Assembly (NCBI GenBank): GCA_905182995.1
Contig: CAJJDP010000025.1
Location: 265,680 to 329,679 of the forward strand
Direction: 5' to 3'
From: Paramecium octaurelia
Lineage: Eukaryota > Ciliophora > Oligohymenophorea > Peniculida > Parameciidae
Length of the DNA stretch: 64,000 nucleotides
This document shows, in pieces, positions 25,293 to 39,438 of this stretch. How positions within the stretch are numbered: position 1 is the first letter of the stretch; each line of letters opens with the position of its first letter. A model generated the notes under the pieces. The model was not told where the DNA came from. It made no database searches and saw nothing but the letters and a program-made list of their open reading frames with translations. Both the position numbers and the translations under genes were made by a program.

Positions 25293-25789
25293 CAATAATA
25301 ATATTAAATATAAAATTAATTGTATTTGCTTTAACTTTTTATGAATTCTTAGTAAAACCTAAGCAATTTTTCAATTTATTAACTTATGATATGATTTACA
25401 CATACCGAAAATGAAGATTAACTTAATTAATAAAAAGTAGTTTTATTCTGACTAACAGAATACTATATGCTCAAATTCTTAGAAATTTCGGTTTATTAGG
25501 ATATAATCAATTTAAATTATCATGCAATTTAACTAAAATATCATGCAATTTAACTAAAATATCATAAGAGATTTTAATGTATTAAAAAGCAAGCCCCAAA
25601 AATAAATTATTTAAGTAATTATTTAAAATGTCAAATTATTTCTAAGAAATTGTTTGTAACAATTCTTATTTAAATTTTACATTAGTTTGATTAATAATTG
25701 ATCAATATCTGTTTATATTAAATGTGGTGTACTATTATTCATTTATTATTTGTCATTAAAAGAATGTAATTTATTAATTTTTATACTTG
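25293..25789. other. Shared divergent intergenic region with a short tandem repeat
   Basis: About 500 bases between the divergent starts of the cNMP-domain gene and the next gene. It contains the 21-bp tandem repeat listed separately; otherwise AT-rich with no supported gene. Confidence 0.4.
25518..25559. repeat. 21-bp direct repeat, two perfect copies plus a third start
   Basis: The unit tatcatgcaatttaactaaa (plus one a) occurs twice head-to-tail, and the first six bases start a third time at 25560. It lies in the intergenic region between two divergent genes. Confidence 0.9.
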
Positions 25790-28067
25790 ATGAAAGAAGG
25801 ACAAAGACTTAATCAATCATTTTCTTATTGTCGATCAAGCCCTGAGAAGAAGGGTTCAAGACACAATAAAGTTATCTCAGATGCTTATCGAAAGTTTCTT
25901 GCTACTTATTAATAGTTATCTATGTTAGGCAGTTAGTATAAATATTCACATAGTACACTTATGCCTTATATTCACTTTTTTAAATACATGGCTAAGAGAT
26001 ATGATGAAACAAATCAAAAATGCAAATTGAAAATGTGGATTCCAGATACTATCATATTAAATGATTTAGATTTAAGTGCAATATGGCTGTATAGCAGTGC
26101 AGATGGTTATGTTTATAGAACAGATTCATTCACTTCTCGAAATGCAGCCTAAAAATTTACTGATGGTTCCAATGATCCAGATGAATTGATTGCTGTTGCA
26201 AAGAAGCCACACTACAAAGATATGGAATTAATTGGAAATGACACAAAACCAATTTTATAAAAAGATGTTCCATTGATATTTTCAAATGCTATGAGCGTTA
26301 AGTAGGAAATCACTTGCTTATAAAAATATATTAAATGCCAAGGTCCTATGGCTTACATCTGTAGGACTATTTGGAGAAAGAATGGATAAACTACAGCTTG
26401 GGTTATTACCAATAAACTGACATTTCAAGATGATGAAGGAGATTATGCTTAAAGATGCCTTGCAAGTGCCAGCAAATATAAATCAACCAATATAATACAA
26501 TGTAAGGGCGGTCGTTTCATTGAAGAAACCATCCCTTACATTTAAAATCTGTTACTCTATTGCAGATAGAATATGAATGTCGAATTTGATGAATTAGGCT
26601 GTGATTTTACAAAGGGAATAGATAACAAATGGTATTTACTTAATGTTAGAGGTTTCAAATTGGTGAATCCTTCTCATATAATCTTTACTAGGCATATTAC
26701 TCATGATGAATAAATACCTGAGGATTATGAAAGAAAACAAACGACGAACTCGAACCAATAATGGAATTTTACAAAGACATAGGTATGTAAGTTTTGTGAA
26801 TTGATATACCCAGCCAAAGAATTAACTCATTAATTAACTTTAAAAATGTTAATAGAGTGTGATTTACATTTATTAAGTAGAAATATTGAATTAAAACATC
26901 TATAAATTAGAAATAGAATAAACTTTACTCATCTTGACAGTGCTATGCTATTTCATAAATATTATGTTTGTGATAGTTGTTATTAATTATTTATGGCATG
27001 CGATGAGTTAATATAGCTTGAATTCAAGATGGCATAAAAATTAGGAATTGATGTGTATGAAAAAAACAACATTATTTCACTTACTTAATAAGATTATCGA
27101 GTGAAAGGACCAAATGTCATTTAGAGATAAGCTAACACTATCTATGGAAACGGGGAATATTTTATCAAACCTCTTGATTGGGAAATGTTAAATGAAGTAT
27201 AAATAAAATTAATGCCAAATCTACCTGAAATTGATTATGGAACCATTCCAAAGATGAAGAGGTTTAGAATAATGATCTATATTAAAACTCTATCTCAGAT
27301 TCCAATCGAATCATAATTCAATCAGTGCAAATATTACATTTATTATAACTTTCTCAATTAAGAAATTAAGTAATCTATTGATCTTATTTTAGGTTTTAAT
27401 TAGACATGAAAAAGAGCATAGACCACTCAAAAGATGTATTAAATATTGATCATGTTAAACTCTTTTATCTTTTTGCAGCTGAAAGATAGGATATTAATTG
27501 TATTTTATCACAATTAAAAATTGGTTTATTATGTAATTAAGAGTTAATAGGAGAATTGGAATGTGAATTAGGAGGTTTCAAAAGTTCCTAAGTTACAATT
27601 AAAGAGTATATAAAGTATTTTTCTGGAATTTAAATTAAATAAATTTTATCATGGTCAACTGATTTGAGCATAGGATTAGTCGAAAGTTAGCAAGGAAGTA
27701 TAAATGTAGAGAGAATCAAATTATAAAAATAAGGATTAATTTATTTGCCAAATATTGATTATTATTGTAGCGAGCCATTACCTTAGGAATGGATGAATTA
27801 ATTTGAAAAAAGGAAAAAAAATAATATGAATCAAATTGGAAATAATAGCACAACTTTTGCAATATCGGATGTTTCCAACATTTTAGATCATTCAAGAGTC
27901 CACTAAACCAAGCATCCATCAAAAAAAAGTTGTACTGCAAATACGACTGTCCCAAACAAATTAGATTAATCTTCAGTCTTATATTCTGAACTATTAGAAT
28001 ATGAAAAAGAGTATTATTTTAGTTTAATTTTTATAGCACAGATAAAATACTTAATTTTGATTATTGA
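25790..28067 (+). CDS. Large hypothetical protein with CxxC pairs
   Basis: A frame open for over 1.5 kb, then introns of 23 and 26 nt, gives 742 residues; the spliced length fits exactly. Near the middle (~residues 335-400) two CxxC pairs are about 65 residues apart (VCKFCELIYPAKEL and YYVCDSCYQLF), a possible zinc site. The N-terminal half is mixed alpha/beta with several Trp (AYICRTIWRKNGQTTAWVIT). The C-terminus is Ser/Asn-rich. I recognise no family. It resembles lineage-specific ciliate proteins. Confidence 0.7.
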
Positions 28068-28702
28068 CTTACATTTTATAAATTATATTAATATTATAAA
28101 AACTGTTCATATTTTAATTAATTGGTAATAATATGTTTCATATTTTTAAACATAGATTGGAATTATCAATCTTTAAATTAGTTTCTTTCCATCCATTTAA
28201 TTCCGATAATTTCTGTTAGAAATGTTATTTAAAATACATCAAAAGTTTACTTACAAAAGGATATTTGAATAAGTATTGAAAAATTAAAATTAAGATTTTA
28301 AAATATTATTATTTGTAAAATTCTTTAATATCATTAATTTAATATAAAGAAATAATAATACTTCAAGATGAAGAAAATCAAGTTTATTTCCCTTTACATC
28401 CTACAAAAGTGATATTTTCAATAATAATTTGGAATTTTAATAGGATTTTTGATATTTTTTTGACTTTTGATTACTATAATGACATTTTTCAAACCTTTTT
28501 GATTGTAATGAGATAATTATTATGCATTTTACAAATAAAGAATACCTTATGATCAATTAAAAATAGTTTTTCTTTTAGGAAAATGAAGATTTGAACAAAT
28601 AAGTTGTTTACCTTTTTGGTAGTTAGGATTTTAATTTATTAAAGATTGTTCTTTATCATGATTGATGCTGTAAAGATAGCCTTAATATGATTGTTATTAA
28701 TT
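28068..28702. other. Gene-free stretch
   Basis: About 635 bases, very AT-rich with many T runs and frequent TGA in all plus-strand frames. No gene can be supported. Confidence 0.4.
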
Positions 28703-28957
28703 ATGTATGGTGAATCGTATTATAATTATGTTTTGGTTGATTAGAAAATAGAAATTGTTTAATGTTTTGTACAAAAGTTTAAAGATTTATAAGATTAACT
28801 TGGCCAAATAAATATTGATGAAAACGAAGAGATTTTAAGAACAATGACGAAAAGGAGAGTTGACTTTATTTTAAGTAAAATAATTAATAATTACTTTGGA
28901 AACTCTATATTAAAAGCAAACAAAATTAATACAATAATGAATAGCAGGATTTAGTGA
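28703..28957 (+). CDS. Small hypothetical protein, 84 residues
   Basis: ATG to TGA without introns. The sequence starts MYGESYYNYVLVDQK and has a helical, basic C-terminal half (TKRRVDFILSKIINNYFGN). The frame is preceded closely by a TGA, so this ATG is the first available. It might be the end of a longer spliced gene. No family recognised. Confidence 0.4.
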
Positions 28958-28980
28958 TTAATATTATTATTTATTTATTG

Positions 28981-29875
28981 ATGCAAAGAAAAAGACGCTG
29001 TGCTTTCGATTCAGATAGTTTGGAGGAATATATTTAAGTAGAAAATAATTTAAAAATGAGCTGGCAACTATTGGGTAGAATTAAACTAACCTATTCTATG
29101 ATGATAAAAAATTAAATTGGTTAAACAAGAGTAAATAAGTAGATGATGATGAGGAAGTACTCAAGGATATTGAAGGATTCGAACATAACTATAGTTCTCC
29201 AAGGGTGGATTATATTGACACTTCTGAATTACCTCCCGATATAGTTTTGAAATCAGGAGACGATATATTTTCTCATCATATAATGATATTGGGAGATATC
29301 AATTAATATGTGAAGCAATCGTTAACCATGTTTTGCATGTAGAGTCGTAAAAATAGTAGTGAGGATTTCGACGAAGAGTTGATATCTCCGATTAAAAGGT
29401 ATATATTAATATTTCACACACTAAGCAAACTTTGTTTAGATTTAGCCATAAAGAGAATTCAAGAAAAAAATGGATTGCACATTGTCAAGTTTCTCATGCA
29501 TGATATGACGATATAGAATTATGGTCCAATCATTAATGGTATGTCCATTTCAAGATCATAGTTTACTTTCTCTAAACTTCCAATTACATACTTATTTTTA
29601 ATATCGATCAGAATGACTTTTAAGCTTAGAAGGAACAAGACATGATAGAAACTGTTAAGTAGAAGGCTTCGACTGTGAAGAACATCTACGTTGTGTATTT
29701 TACGGAATCTGATGTATAGGATCAAAGAATACCTAACAAATATTATTGCAACAGATGGAGTATAAGTGTGATTCTTTCATAAGTATACTATATAAATTAA
29801 AACTAAGATCATAGAACAAGTCATTAATTAATGAACAAATACTTTATAATTTATGTATTAATACATTCCTTTTGA
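28981..29875 (+). CDS. Hypothetical protein, about 273 residues
   Basis: Three introns (23, 27 and 23 nt) restore frame, and the spliced length is divisible by three. It starts MQRKRRCAFDSDSLEEYIQ, is acidic to ~110 (DDDEEVLKDIEGFEHNYSS), then mixed alpha/beta (NYILIFNIDQND, VKNIYVVYFTESD). No domain recognised. The last ~40 residues are AT-rich and less certain. It ends 35 bp before MOB1 on the same strand. Confidence 0.6.
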
Positions 29876-29910
29876 ATTGTTTGTTTTATCTTTTTATATT
29901 AAAATTCAAA

Positions 29911-30644
29911 ATGTAACCAACTGATGCCAAGACTTTCAAGCCACTTAAGCAAATTGATAAAAACTAGAGAGGATATGGTTTAAAATAAATTGCCAAAATG
30001 ACTCTTGGTTCAGGCAATATGTTGTTGGCAGTAGAATTGCCTAATGGAGAAGATTTGAATGAATGGTTGGCTGTCAATACAATCGAATTTTATAATGAGA
30101 TATCAATTCTGTATGGAACACTAGTAGAATTCTGCAATCCTGAACTTTGCCCAATTATGTCAGCAGGCCCAAAGTAATTATTGAAATAATTGTTTCAAGA
30201 TATGAATATTTATGGGCAGATGGATAGAACGTCAGAACTCCCCTTAAAGTTTCTGCCTCAGAATATATTGACTATTTAATGACTTGGGTAGAGAACTAAC
30301 TTAATAATGATACCTTATTTCCATGTTAAATTGGTAATCATACAATGTTATTAAGGAATTCCATTTCCTAACACATTTTTATCTGTTGTCAAAGTTATTT
30401 TTAAGAGATTATTCAGAGTTTATGCTCATATTTATCACTCTCATTTTTAGCATATTATGGCACTTGAATTGGAGTACCATTTAAACACTTGTTTCAAACA
30501 TTTCATCTATTTCATTGGTATTGATATCCATAGAATTTAGATGAGTTCAAATTGGTTGATAACAAAGAACTTGCACCATTAGCAGAATTGATACAACAAT
30601 TTAAAGCAAGAAAAGAGAATCCCACAATGAATTAGGGTGTTTGA
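29911..30644 (+). CDS. MOB1: MOB1 kinase activator
   Basis: Three introns (26, 22 and 23 nt) give 220 residues, the normal MOB1 length. The whole MOB domain is recognisable: LPNGEDLNEWLAVNTIEFYN, the zinc-site segment GTLVEFCNPELCPIMSAGP with its two Cys, YEYLWADG, and the His pair in YAHIYHSHF plus HLNTCFKHFIYF. DEFKLVDNKELAPLAELI ends the domain. MOB1 binds and activates NDR/LATS kinases in mitotic exit and Hippo-type signalling. In ciliates MOB proteins mark the posterior pole and division site. Residues 1-35 are the usual flexible N-terminus. Confidence 0.96.
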
Positions 30645-30750
30645 TAGTTAATGCACTTAATTAATAGTATAATTATAATTTATATTTATAATGCGTAATA
30701 ATTTCGAATGATACTAATAATTTTAAATATAAACAAAGAATAAGTAAATC

Positions 30751-32126
30751 ATGCTCAGAAACATTTCAAAAGTATTTACATATCAAACTCCTTTTAAGTA
30801 AATCTACTCCTTCTCTTATTATGCTAATTTGGATCTCAGTTGTCCTTATCCATCATTCTAAGTAATTTGAAATTTGGAATCTTTATTAGTCCAGAGATCT
30901 CACGATAACTCATACAATGCATTATATTACTAAGCCTCCTTGTGATCCAAAGATCATGACATTTGGAGCCTTTCACACAGATCACTTATTGGAAATTGAT
31001 TGGTCTGAAAAGATGGGGTAAGAAATCATGTTTACATTTCTAGATGGAGCAGACCACAAATAGTCCCATTCAAAAGTTTTAGTATCCATCCATTTGCTGC
31101 TTGTCTCCATTATGCTATTGAATGTTTTGAAGGAGCAAAAGTAGAAATATTTATAATACACTATAGGCTTACAGAGGTGCAAATAACACTATTAGAACAT
31201 TTAGATTAAACTGTAATATGTACAGAATGAAACAATCTGCTAAGAGATTGTCTTTACCTGACTTTGATGGAGCTGAATTATAAAGATGCATTGAATAATT
31301 GCTTAAAGTAGATAGAGATTGGATTCCAGACAGACCAGGATTTAGTTGTTATATTAGACCAACTTTGATTGCTACAGAAGAAGCACTCGGAGTTCGTGCT
31401 TCAAGTAGGGCTAGATTATTTGTTGTCTTATGTCCTGTTGGTCCCTATTTTCCATCAGGACTCAAACCTGTTAGAGTATTCTGTAATACGTCAACAGTAA
31501 TTTCTTTCTTTTTATTGCAAGATTCGTTCTGCTCCTGGAGGAGTTGGAGGATATAAAGTAGCTGGTAATTATGCTCCCACAGTGTTGCCATTGAAAGAAG
31601 TATAGAAGATAGGATTTCATTAAAATTTATGGATGCTACCTGATGGATTAGTTTAAGAAATGGGAGTGTGCAATTTGTTTTTCTTCCAAAAAAATGAAAA
31701 AGGCGAAAAGGAATTAGTTACACCTATGCTCGATGGAACTATACTACCAGGAATTATGAGAGATTCTATTTTGGTATGATCTATTATTTATTTTATAGGA
31801 AATTACAAGAGGAATGGGTAAATTTAAAGTGATTGAAAAGAAGGTATATATTTAAGAAGTCATTGAATCTATTGAATCAGGAAGAGTATATGATAAATCT
31901 TATTATTTAGATGATTGAAATGTTCGGATCTGGAACTGCTGTTAGCATCTAGCCAATCGAAGCTATTGGATACAATGATAAAATCTATGAAGTTAAGTAC
32001 GATACAAAATTAAATGCAGGGGAACTATCACATGAATTATTTGATCTCCTAACCAAAATTTAAGTATTAAAATTTATTATATCTTAGACTGGAGCAGAAG
32101 ATCATAAATGGATTAAATCCATATGA
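30751..32126 (+). CDS. BCAT: Branched-chain amino acid aminotransferase
   Basis: Seven introns of 24-28 nt, the most intron-rich gene here, give 398 residues. Class IV PLP transaminase that interconverts Leu/Ile/Val and their keto acids. A basic N-terminus ([16 protein letters not shown]) suggests mitochondrial import. Family blocks are [72 protein letters not shown] with the PLP-binding Lys region, [10 protein letters not shown] and [18 protein letters not shown], and a final WIKSI. All expected active-site segments are present. Confidence 0.96.
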
Positions 32127-32200
32127 ATTTTATTAATTTTAATTTCAAAAATTGTTAATTTAAATCTTATAATTATTTCAAATAAAATTTCTTTAAAAAT

Positions 32201-32443
32201 TCAGTTGTTAGTTTATTAATTACTATCTTTAAGTTCTAGATTATCCATTTATTTTATAGGATCTACTTTTTCTTATTATTATTATTCTAATGATTCTTAT
32301 TATTCTTATTATTCTTATAACTATTCCTATTATTTTTATTCTTATTCTTATTATTCTTATTATTATTATTATTCTTAGAACTATTCCTATTATTTTTATT
32401 CTTATGATTCTAATTATTATTCTTGTTATTATTATTATTATTC

Positions 32444-32486
<43 letters not shown>

Positions 32487-33166
32487 AATTCTTAAAATTA
32501 TTCTTATTATTGGTTTTTCTATTAAATTATATTGCTATTATCTGAATTTTCTTGTCTATCAACTATTTTTTCCTATTAAACACCAATATATTGTTCATTA
32601 GGATCAATGTTAGAATGTTCATTCTATTTATTAACATTTAAATTTTAATATATGTTGTCAAGTACTATAAAAATACTAAAATTTTCAAGTTCCTTTTTAA
32701 GAAAAGTAAATAAATTATCAAAGTTTCCAAGACAAACGTATTCTTTCAATTTACCATCTAAATTGTACCATAATTAATTTTTTTACAAGATGGCAAACCA
32801 ATGATTGGTATCTTTGATTAGACCTTTTTTATATTTGTGAATTAAAAGCCCCAATACTGAATTTTCTTAAACTATAACTTATAATTTTTCAGGTTTTCTT
32901 TTATCAAAATAAACTGCTTTCTTTCCCTTTTTTTCTAAAGCTGTAATTAAAAGATCAGCTGAATAATTTCCGATTTTAAAGAAACTCAGATAGATTTATA
33001 TATACCTTGAGTGAAAATTAAAAAAAGTATTTTCTACTTTTGGCAATTAATTTGCTAAATTATTCATAGTTTGGTTTGAATATTCTTATTTCTGCAATAA
33101 ATTATTAACAGAGGCGAGTCCACATAATTGAAGTTTTTATTATTCGTAATATATCGGTACATCCAT
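32201..33166 (-). CDS. Ataxin-3-like Josephin deubiquitinase with Gln/Glu-rich C-terminal tail
   Basis: One 21-nt intron gives 314 residues with exact frame. The Josephin domain (1-165) has catalytic Cys15 in QLCGLASVNNLLQ, His115 in TNHWFAIL and Asn128 in LWYNLDG, with spacing like human ataxin-3 (Cys14, His119, Asn134). FFKIGNYSADLLITAL and ENFSIFIVLDN match ataxin-3 strands better than the short JOSD proteins. Residues ~210-300 are almost entirely Gln and Glu, with one pure 14-Gln run, written mainly as TAA with GAA. No clear ubiquitin-interacting motif is seen in the linker. Expected role: cleaving or editing ubiquitin chains. Confidence 0.88.
32264..32510. repeat. Imperfect TTA/TTC (TAA/GAA) microsatellite
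   Basis: Plus-strand triplets TTA, TTC, CTA and AAA form an imperfect repeat with a pure TTA14 core at 32444-32485. On the minus strand these are Gln (TAA, TAG) and Glu (GAA) codons in the frame of the Josephin gene. The plus-strand open frame rich in Ile/Leu is its shadow. Confidence 0.92.
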
Positions 33167-33225
33167 TCTCAAATTTGATATTAAATATATAATAAAATAC
33201 AATCAAAATCTTCTCATAATATATG

Positions 33226-35024
<1,799 letters not shown>

Positions 35025-35163
35025 AAATATTTATAAATTTATTATTAATCTTGGTCTCTCTATAAAATAATTAAATGTGAATTTAGATATATTAATTCAA
35101 TATAAATAGAGACAACTGAACAAAGAAAAATGTTTTTCTTTTATATTTTTATTATTAAAAAAA

Positions 35164-36076
35164 ATGATGTATTCCAAAGCTGGTAAAATTTCAATTGAGC
35201 TATTTCCCTGGATACAACAGAGAGACGCAATTATCAATGGGGAGAAAAAAAAAACATATGAAATTTCAATTTTTGATGATATTCCCCACAGTAAAAGACC
35301 TTACAAAAGTTTCAAAGAAAATGCTAAACTATCTCCAAGAGAAACCTCTCAACTCAAAGTTTAACCCTTTTCTAAATAAGTGGGAAGGGTGGAATCCAAA
35401 AAAGAGTTGGATAGATATGGATTTTATAATCCCAAATATCATTTAGTGCAGAAAAAGTCACCTTTAACTGATGGACCTGATCATTTTAGATAAATAAATA
35501 GTGATCGATCTTTATCCTCAAAAACTATTAAAAGATCTATTAAACTACAGAAACCCACTTTGAAACATAATTGCGATACTAGTAAAGAATATTTAGAGAA
35601 AAAATAACTGTAAGAAGAAAGGAAACTCAGAGCCTAAGAATATTAACCAGACCTTAATAGATTCCCTTTGCCCGAGGGACCTAATGAGCATAGATTTGAA
35701 TACCAACAATACCCTTAATCTTAATACAATAGATCGCCAAATCCAATCATTAGACCACGATCTAGTTCTTCTAAATTGAAGTTTAAAGAAGTAAAAATAT
35801 AATTTGATAAAATGGTAGTAAAAGAATGGTTAAATTTATGATCTCAATTACACCGTCATCTATCCTAAATCAGATAAGATGATACCAGTATTAGATAAAT
35901 TGACACCCAGGTAACCCTTCAATAGTGATAAGCCTGTTTATACATTTCATGAGACACTCTCTGATGATACTCCAAAGAAACGAAATAGTCCCCAATCATT
36001 TAAGTTGGATTAGCAGATTTCTAGAGAGAAAGCTATGAGTTACTATTCCTCTATAAGAAGACTTTATTATTTATGA
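35164..36076 (+). CDS. Hypothetical basic, probably disordered protein
   Basis: One 28-nt intron gives 294 residues. The protein is rich in Lys, Ser, Pro and Arg with scattered motifs (IFDDIPHSKRPYKSF, FPLPEGPNEHRFEYQQYP, NRSPNPIIRPRSSSS). No folded domain is visible. Proline-rich basic character is seen in cytoskeleton-associated proteins, but nothing specific supports that. Divergent from the PH-kinase gene 139 bp upstream. Confidence 0.6.
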
Positions 36077-36109
36077 TTATGCTAATATTATTAATATTAT
36101 TAATATTAA

Positions 36110-36881
36110 ATGTCATATCCCTTTGGTAACCAATATTCAGCAGGGATGCCCAATGCCAAATACAAAACGACACTTTGTAGACATTATTAGGGTATTATCA
36201 TTTTGATTTTTAGCTACAAGATAATGCGCCATAGGAGCTAAATGCCAATTTGCTCATGGACAAGAGGAAATGAGATCCATAAATGGTATATTTGCATTTC
36301 TTAGTTTGTAAGATCCCATTCCTTCAGCTCTAATCACAGTGTTAGCAGTCCCTCCACAATATTAGGAAATTATGAAGCCAATGATGGCTTAATAACCTGC
36401 TTTTAAAAGTATGAAATAGCTTTGAGGTTAGTTCCTTGCAAATATCATGCTTAAAATTATTGCAAAAATGGATAAAACTGCTAATATTCTCATGGTACTG
36501 AATTTTAAATATCATGAAGATGTCGATATTTAACAGCCCATGATTCCAAATATGATAAACCCATATCAACCATAATACTCTTAGGTTGATATGAGATAAG
36601 AAATTAAGCAAGAAGATCCAATGACTACTGTATTTATCATTATATTATAAACCATGGAATAAATATTTTCGAAAGATGTTAATTATTATAAAATATTTAA
36701 GGATATCATATAAAAATTAAAAATTGCATAAGATCAAGTAAAATGTGGCAATTTGGCGGTTGGTTCAGAATGCATTAAAGCCATAATGACAGATCCAGAA
36801 AGAACAGATGATGAGATAGAATAGTATACTACTATATATCATAATGCATGTTATTATTATAATCAATTGTAATAAGGTTGA
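36110..36881 (+). CDS. Tandem CCCH zinc-finger protein
   Basis: Four introns (22, 27, 23 and 25 nt) give 224 residues. The first finger CRHYQATRQCAIGAKCQFAH is a textbook C-x8-C-x5-C-x3-H of the TTP/ZFP36 type. The second (CKYHAQNYCKNGQNCQYSH) is C-x7-C-x5-C-x3-H. They are separated by about 55 residues, longer than the 18 in TTP. CCCH pairs of this kind bind AU-rich single-stranded RNA and control mRNA stability. The C-terminal ~100 residues contain a helical segment and two Cys. It follows the previous gene by 33 bp. Confidence 0.85.
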
Positions 36882-37898
36882 AAATTTGTTGTTTTTAATA
36901 TAACATAAACATATAAATAAATCGATTTAACCAATTTATTTCAATATTTTTTTACTAATTTTAATGTTATAAAATCAAATATAATCCAAAACTATATAAT
37001 CCATCTGTTTATATATCAGATCCAAAGTAGTATCTTCAATAACCCTTTAAAATATGAGATATATTTACATATTTTGAGAAATATATAAAATAATTTAATT
37101 CAAGATTCAAATAATAAATGTAATAAACTATTCTTGATTCTAAGATGGATAAAATAAGCATCCCAATTTCTTTAGAATGAAGTTAAGTTAGAAAATTTCT
37201 TAATCTAATAATTTATATTTTTTTTATTGGTTTAAGGAAATTGTTTATAAATAAAAAATATATAATATTATTAAATATCTATCTATTATTATCATAAATG
37301 TAATTATGGAAAATTTAGTATTATGGATTATTCTTGAAAAGTTAGTTTTGGTCTATTTTAAATTATTGGTTTAAATATTAAATCTAATTTTTTTACTCTT
37401 TATAAGGATTTATTTATCCATAGTCGAATGATATTACTTTGCTGGTGTTATTAATTATGCTATATAAAAATAATGCACTTTAACAAATTACTATGATTTC
37501 TATTGCAGTTAGGCTGCTAAATTTAGTATTTTACAACAATTGTTATTACATTTCTATTTTCATAAAACTCACACATTCATAAATTTCAGAAAATACCAGT
37601 TGAATTGATTTGATATCATAAGAAATATTCATTTTAAACAATTGAAGTAATTGATTTTTGTTAGAAGCATTTATTTATTTGATTAGTATTTGCAAAATAT
37701 ATTTTTGGATTTTGAGATAAAAAGTAACATAAATTTATTAGAATATATATTTCCACAAAAAATTAAAATTTGTCCAACTATGTGTAAAATTCTATTCAAT
37801 AACTAGTAAGATAGTTTTGAAAAGTTGTATTTCTTTAATAAAAATTCCTTACTTATGGGATTTTTACTCTTCATTTTAATAATTAATATATATTAAAA
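36882..37898. other. 1-kb gene-free island
   Basis: The second longest stretch without a supported gene. It is extremely AT-rich with many TGA codons in all frames. Short Tyr/Phe-rich frames exist but have no start and no homology. No tRNA-like or repeat structure seen. Confidence 0.4.
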
Positions 37899-39398
37899 AT
37901 GAATGAATTAGAAGAATAAGAAGCATCACATTATTCAACAATAAACGAATTAAAATCAGAAATATAAGTTGTATCTCACAAAGAAGATCATTCTATAATA
38001 AAATCAGACACTATAATAAACTTTGATGATACCTTAACTTAGATAGGATTCGGAAGATTTTAAATAATGTAATACCTGGTATCAATTATTTTGGGAATAA
38101 TGGAAGGAGCATAAATTACTATATTTACTTTGATGGTACCGATATTAAAAAAAGAATGGGATATATCTGAATCTATAGTGTCTTTATAAACAAGTTTTAT
38201 TTTCATAGGTTTTCTAGTTGGATCAATGCTATCAGGTCAATTCACTGATAGATATGGTAGGAAATTACCATTCATTTTTAGTTCATTATTGACAGTACTG
38301 ATATGCTTTGCCACAATTCTCTGCACTAATGTATATCAGCTTTTGATAATGAGAGGATTTATGGGTATATTTGTAGGTTTCTTCGCTCCTTGCTGTGTAA
38401 CTTTATTATAAGAAATAACTCCAAATAAGTTAAGAGGTTAAATGACAGGATCTGTTACATTAAGTGTTGCAATAGGTCAATTATATGGTTTTTTCATGGC
38501 TTCAATAATTATGGAAGGAATAAATGGAAGTTGGAGGTGGCTTACATTCTTAGGTTCATTACCAGGATTAGTTGCTTTGATATTATCTTTAATATACATT
38601 GAAGAATCTCCTAGATATTTACTACTAGAGGGCAAGTATTATGAAGCTTTTTAAACTTTAAAATTGATGATAAGGACTAATAAAACTACAGAGTTTAGTT
38701 TATCCATTGAAAATGAACATAAATTAGTAATCTGGTCATTATATATGAACAGTATAGCAAAAAAAACAGAGCATGCATCCTTTAAAAGTTTGCTCAATGG
38801 AGAAAGATTATACGTTTCATTAGTTTTATGGAGTATTTGGTTTTTGCTATGCTTTGCTTATTATGGTAACTTAATGACTATGCCTTAAATACTATATCAA
38901 CTTAAAGATGATGAATCTTAATTATAGCAACTAGTCTACGCTTGTTTAAGTGATATTCTGGGTGCCATTTTAGCAACTTTAATTATAGATATCAAAGGAT
39001 TGGGTAGAAAGAACTCATTAATTATTGGATTTTTCGTAGCATCAGTATTCTCGTTTTTATAACTTTATGAATATCAAAAGCATTTTGCTATTTTAGCGAT
39101 TTTACAAAAGTTGTTTCTCTCCATGAATTATATCTTCTGGTATCATATACAAATTAAAATTAGTTATCAATTAACAACTGAGCTATATCCTACTAAATTG
39201 AGAACTACAGGATTAGGAACTGCAGTCGCTATAGGAAGACTTGGTGTCATTTTGATGCCATGGTCTTGTATGATTATTTCCTAGTATTCAATAATTGCTC
39301 CATTTCTCCTGTTTTCCATAGCTTCCTTTTTAGGAAGTGTTTTTACTTGTTTTATTCCTTTTGACACATTAGGAAAGAGCTTAGATAACAATAATTGA
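37899..39398 (+). CDS. MFS transporter (SV2/organic-ion or sugar-transporter type)
   Basis: A 24-nt intron (multiple of three) gives 491 residues. Twelve hydrophobic segments are visible. Family signatures: GQFTDRYGRKLPF after TM2 (the D-R-x-G-R/K motif), RGFMGIFVGFFAPC, ITPNKLRGQMTGSVTL between TM4 and TM5, ESPRYLLLEGKYYEAF at the end of the first half, KGLGRKNSLI, and ELYPTKLRTTGLGTAVAIGR in TM10-11. This pattern is that of SVOP/SV2-like and organic cation carriers. Substrate cannot be told. The N-terminus (55 residues) is cytoplasmic and polar. Confidence 0.9.
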
Positions 39399-39438
39399 TT
39401 AATTAATCTATTTATAAATATATTAGGATACAAATAAA

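Noticed and set aside
32290..32601. Plus-strand Ile/Leu-rich frame that looks like a membrane protein
   Set aside because: Antisense image of the Gln/Glu tail of the Josephin gene.
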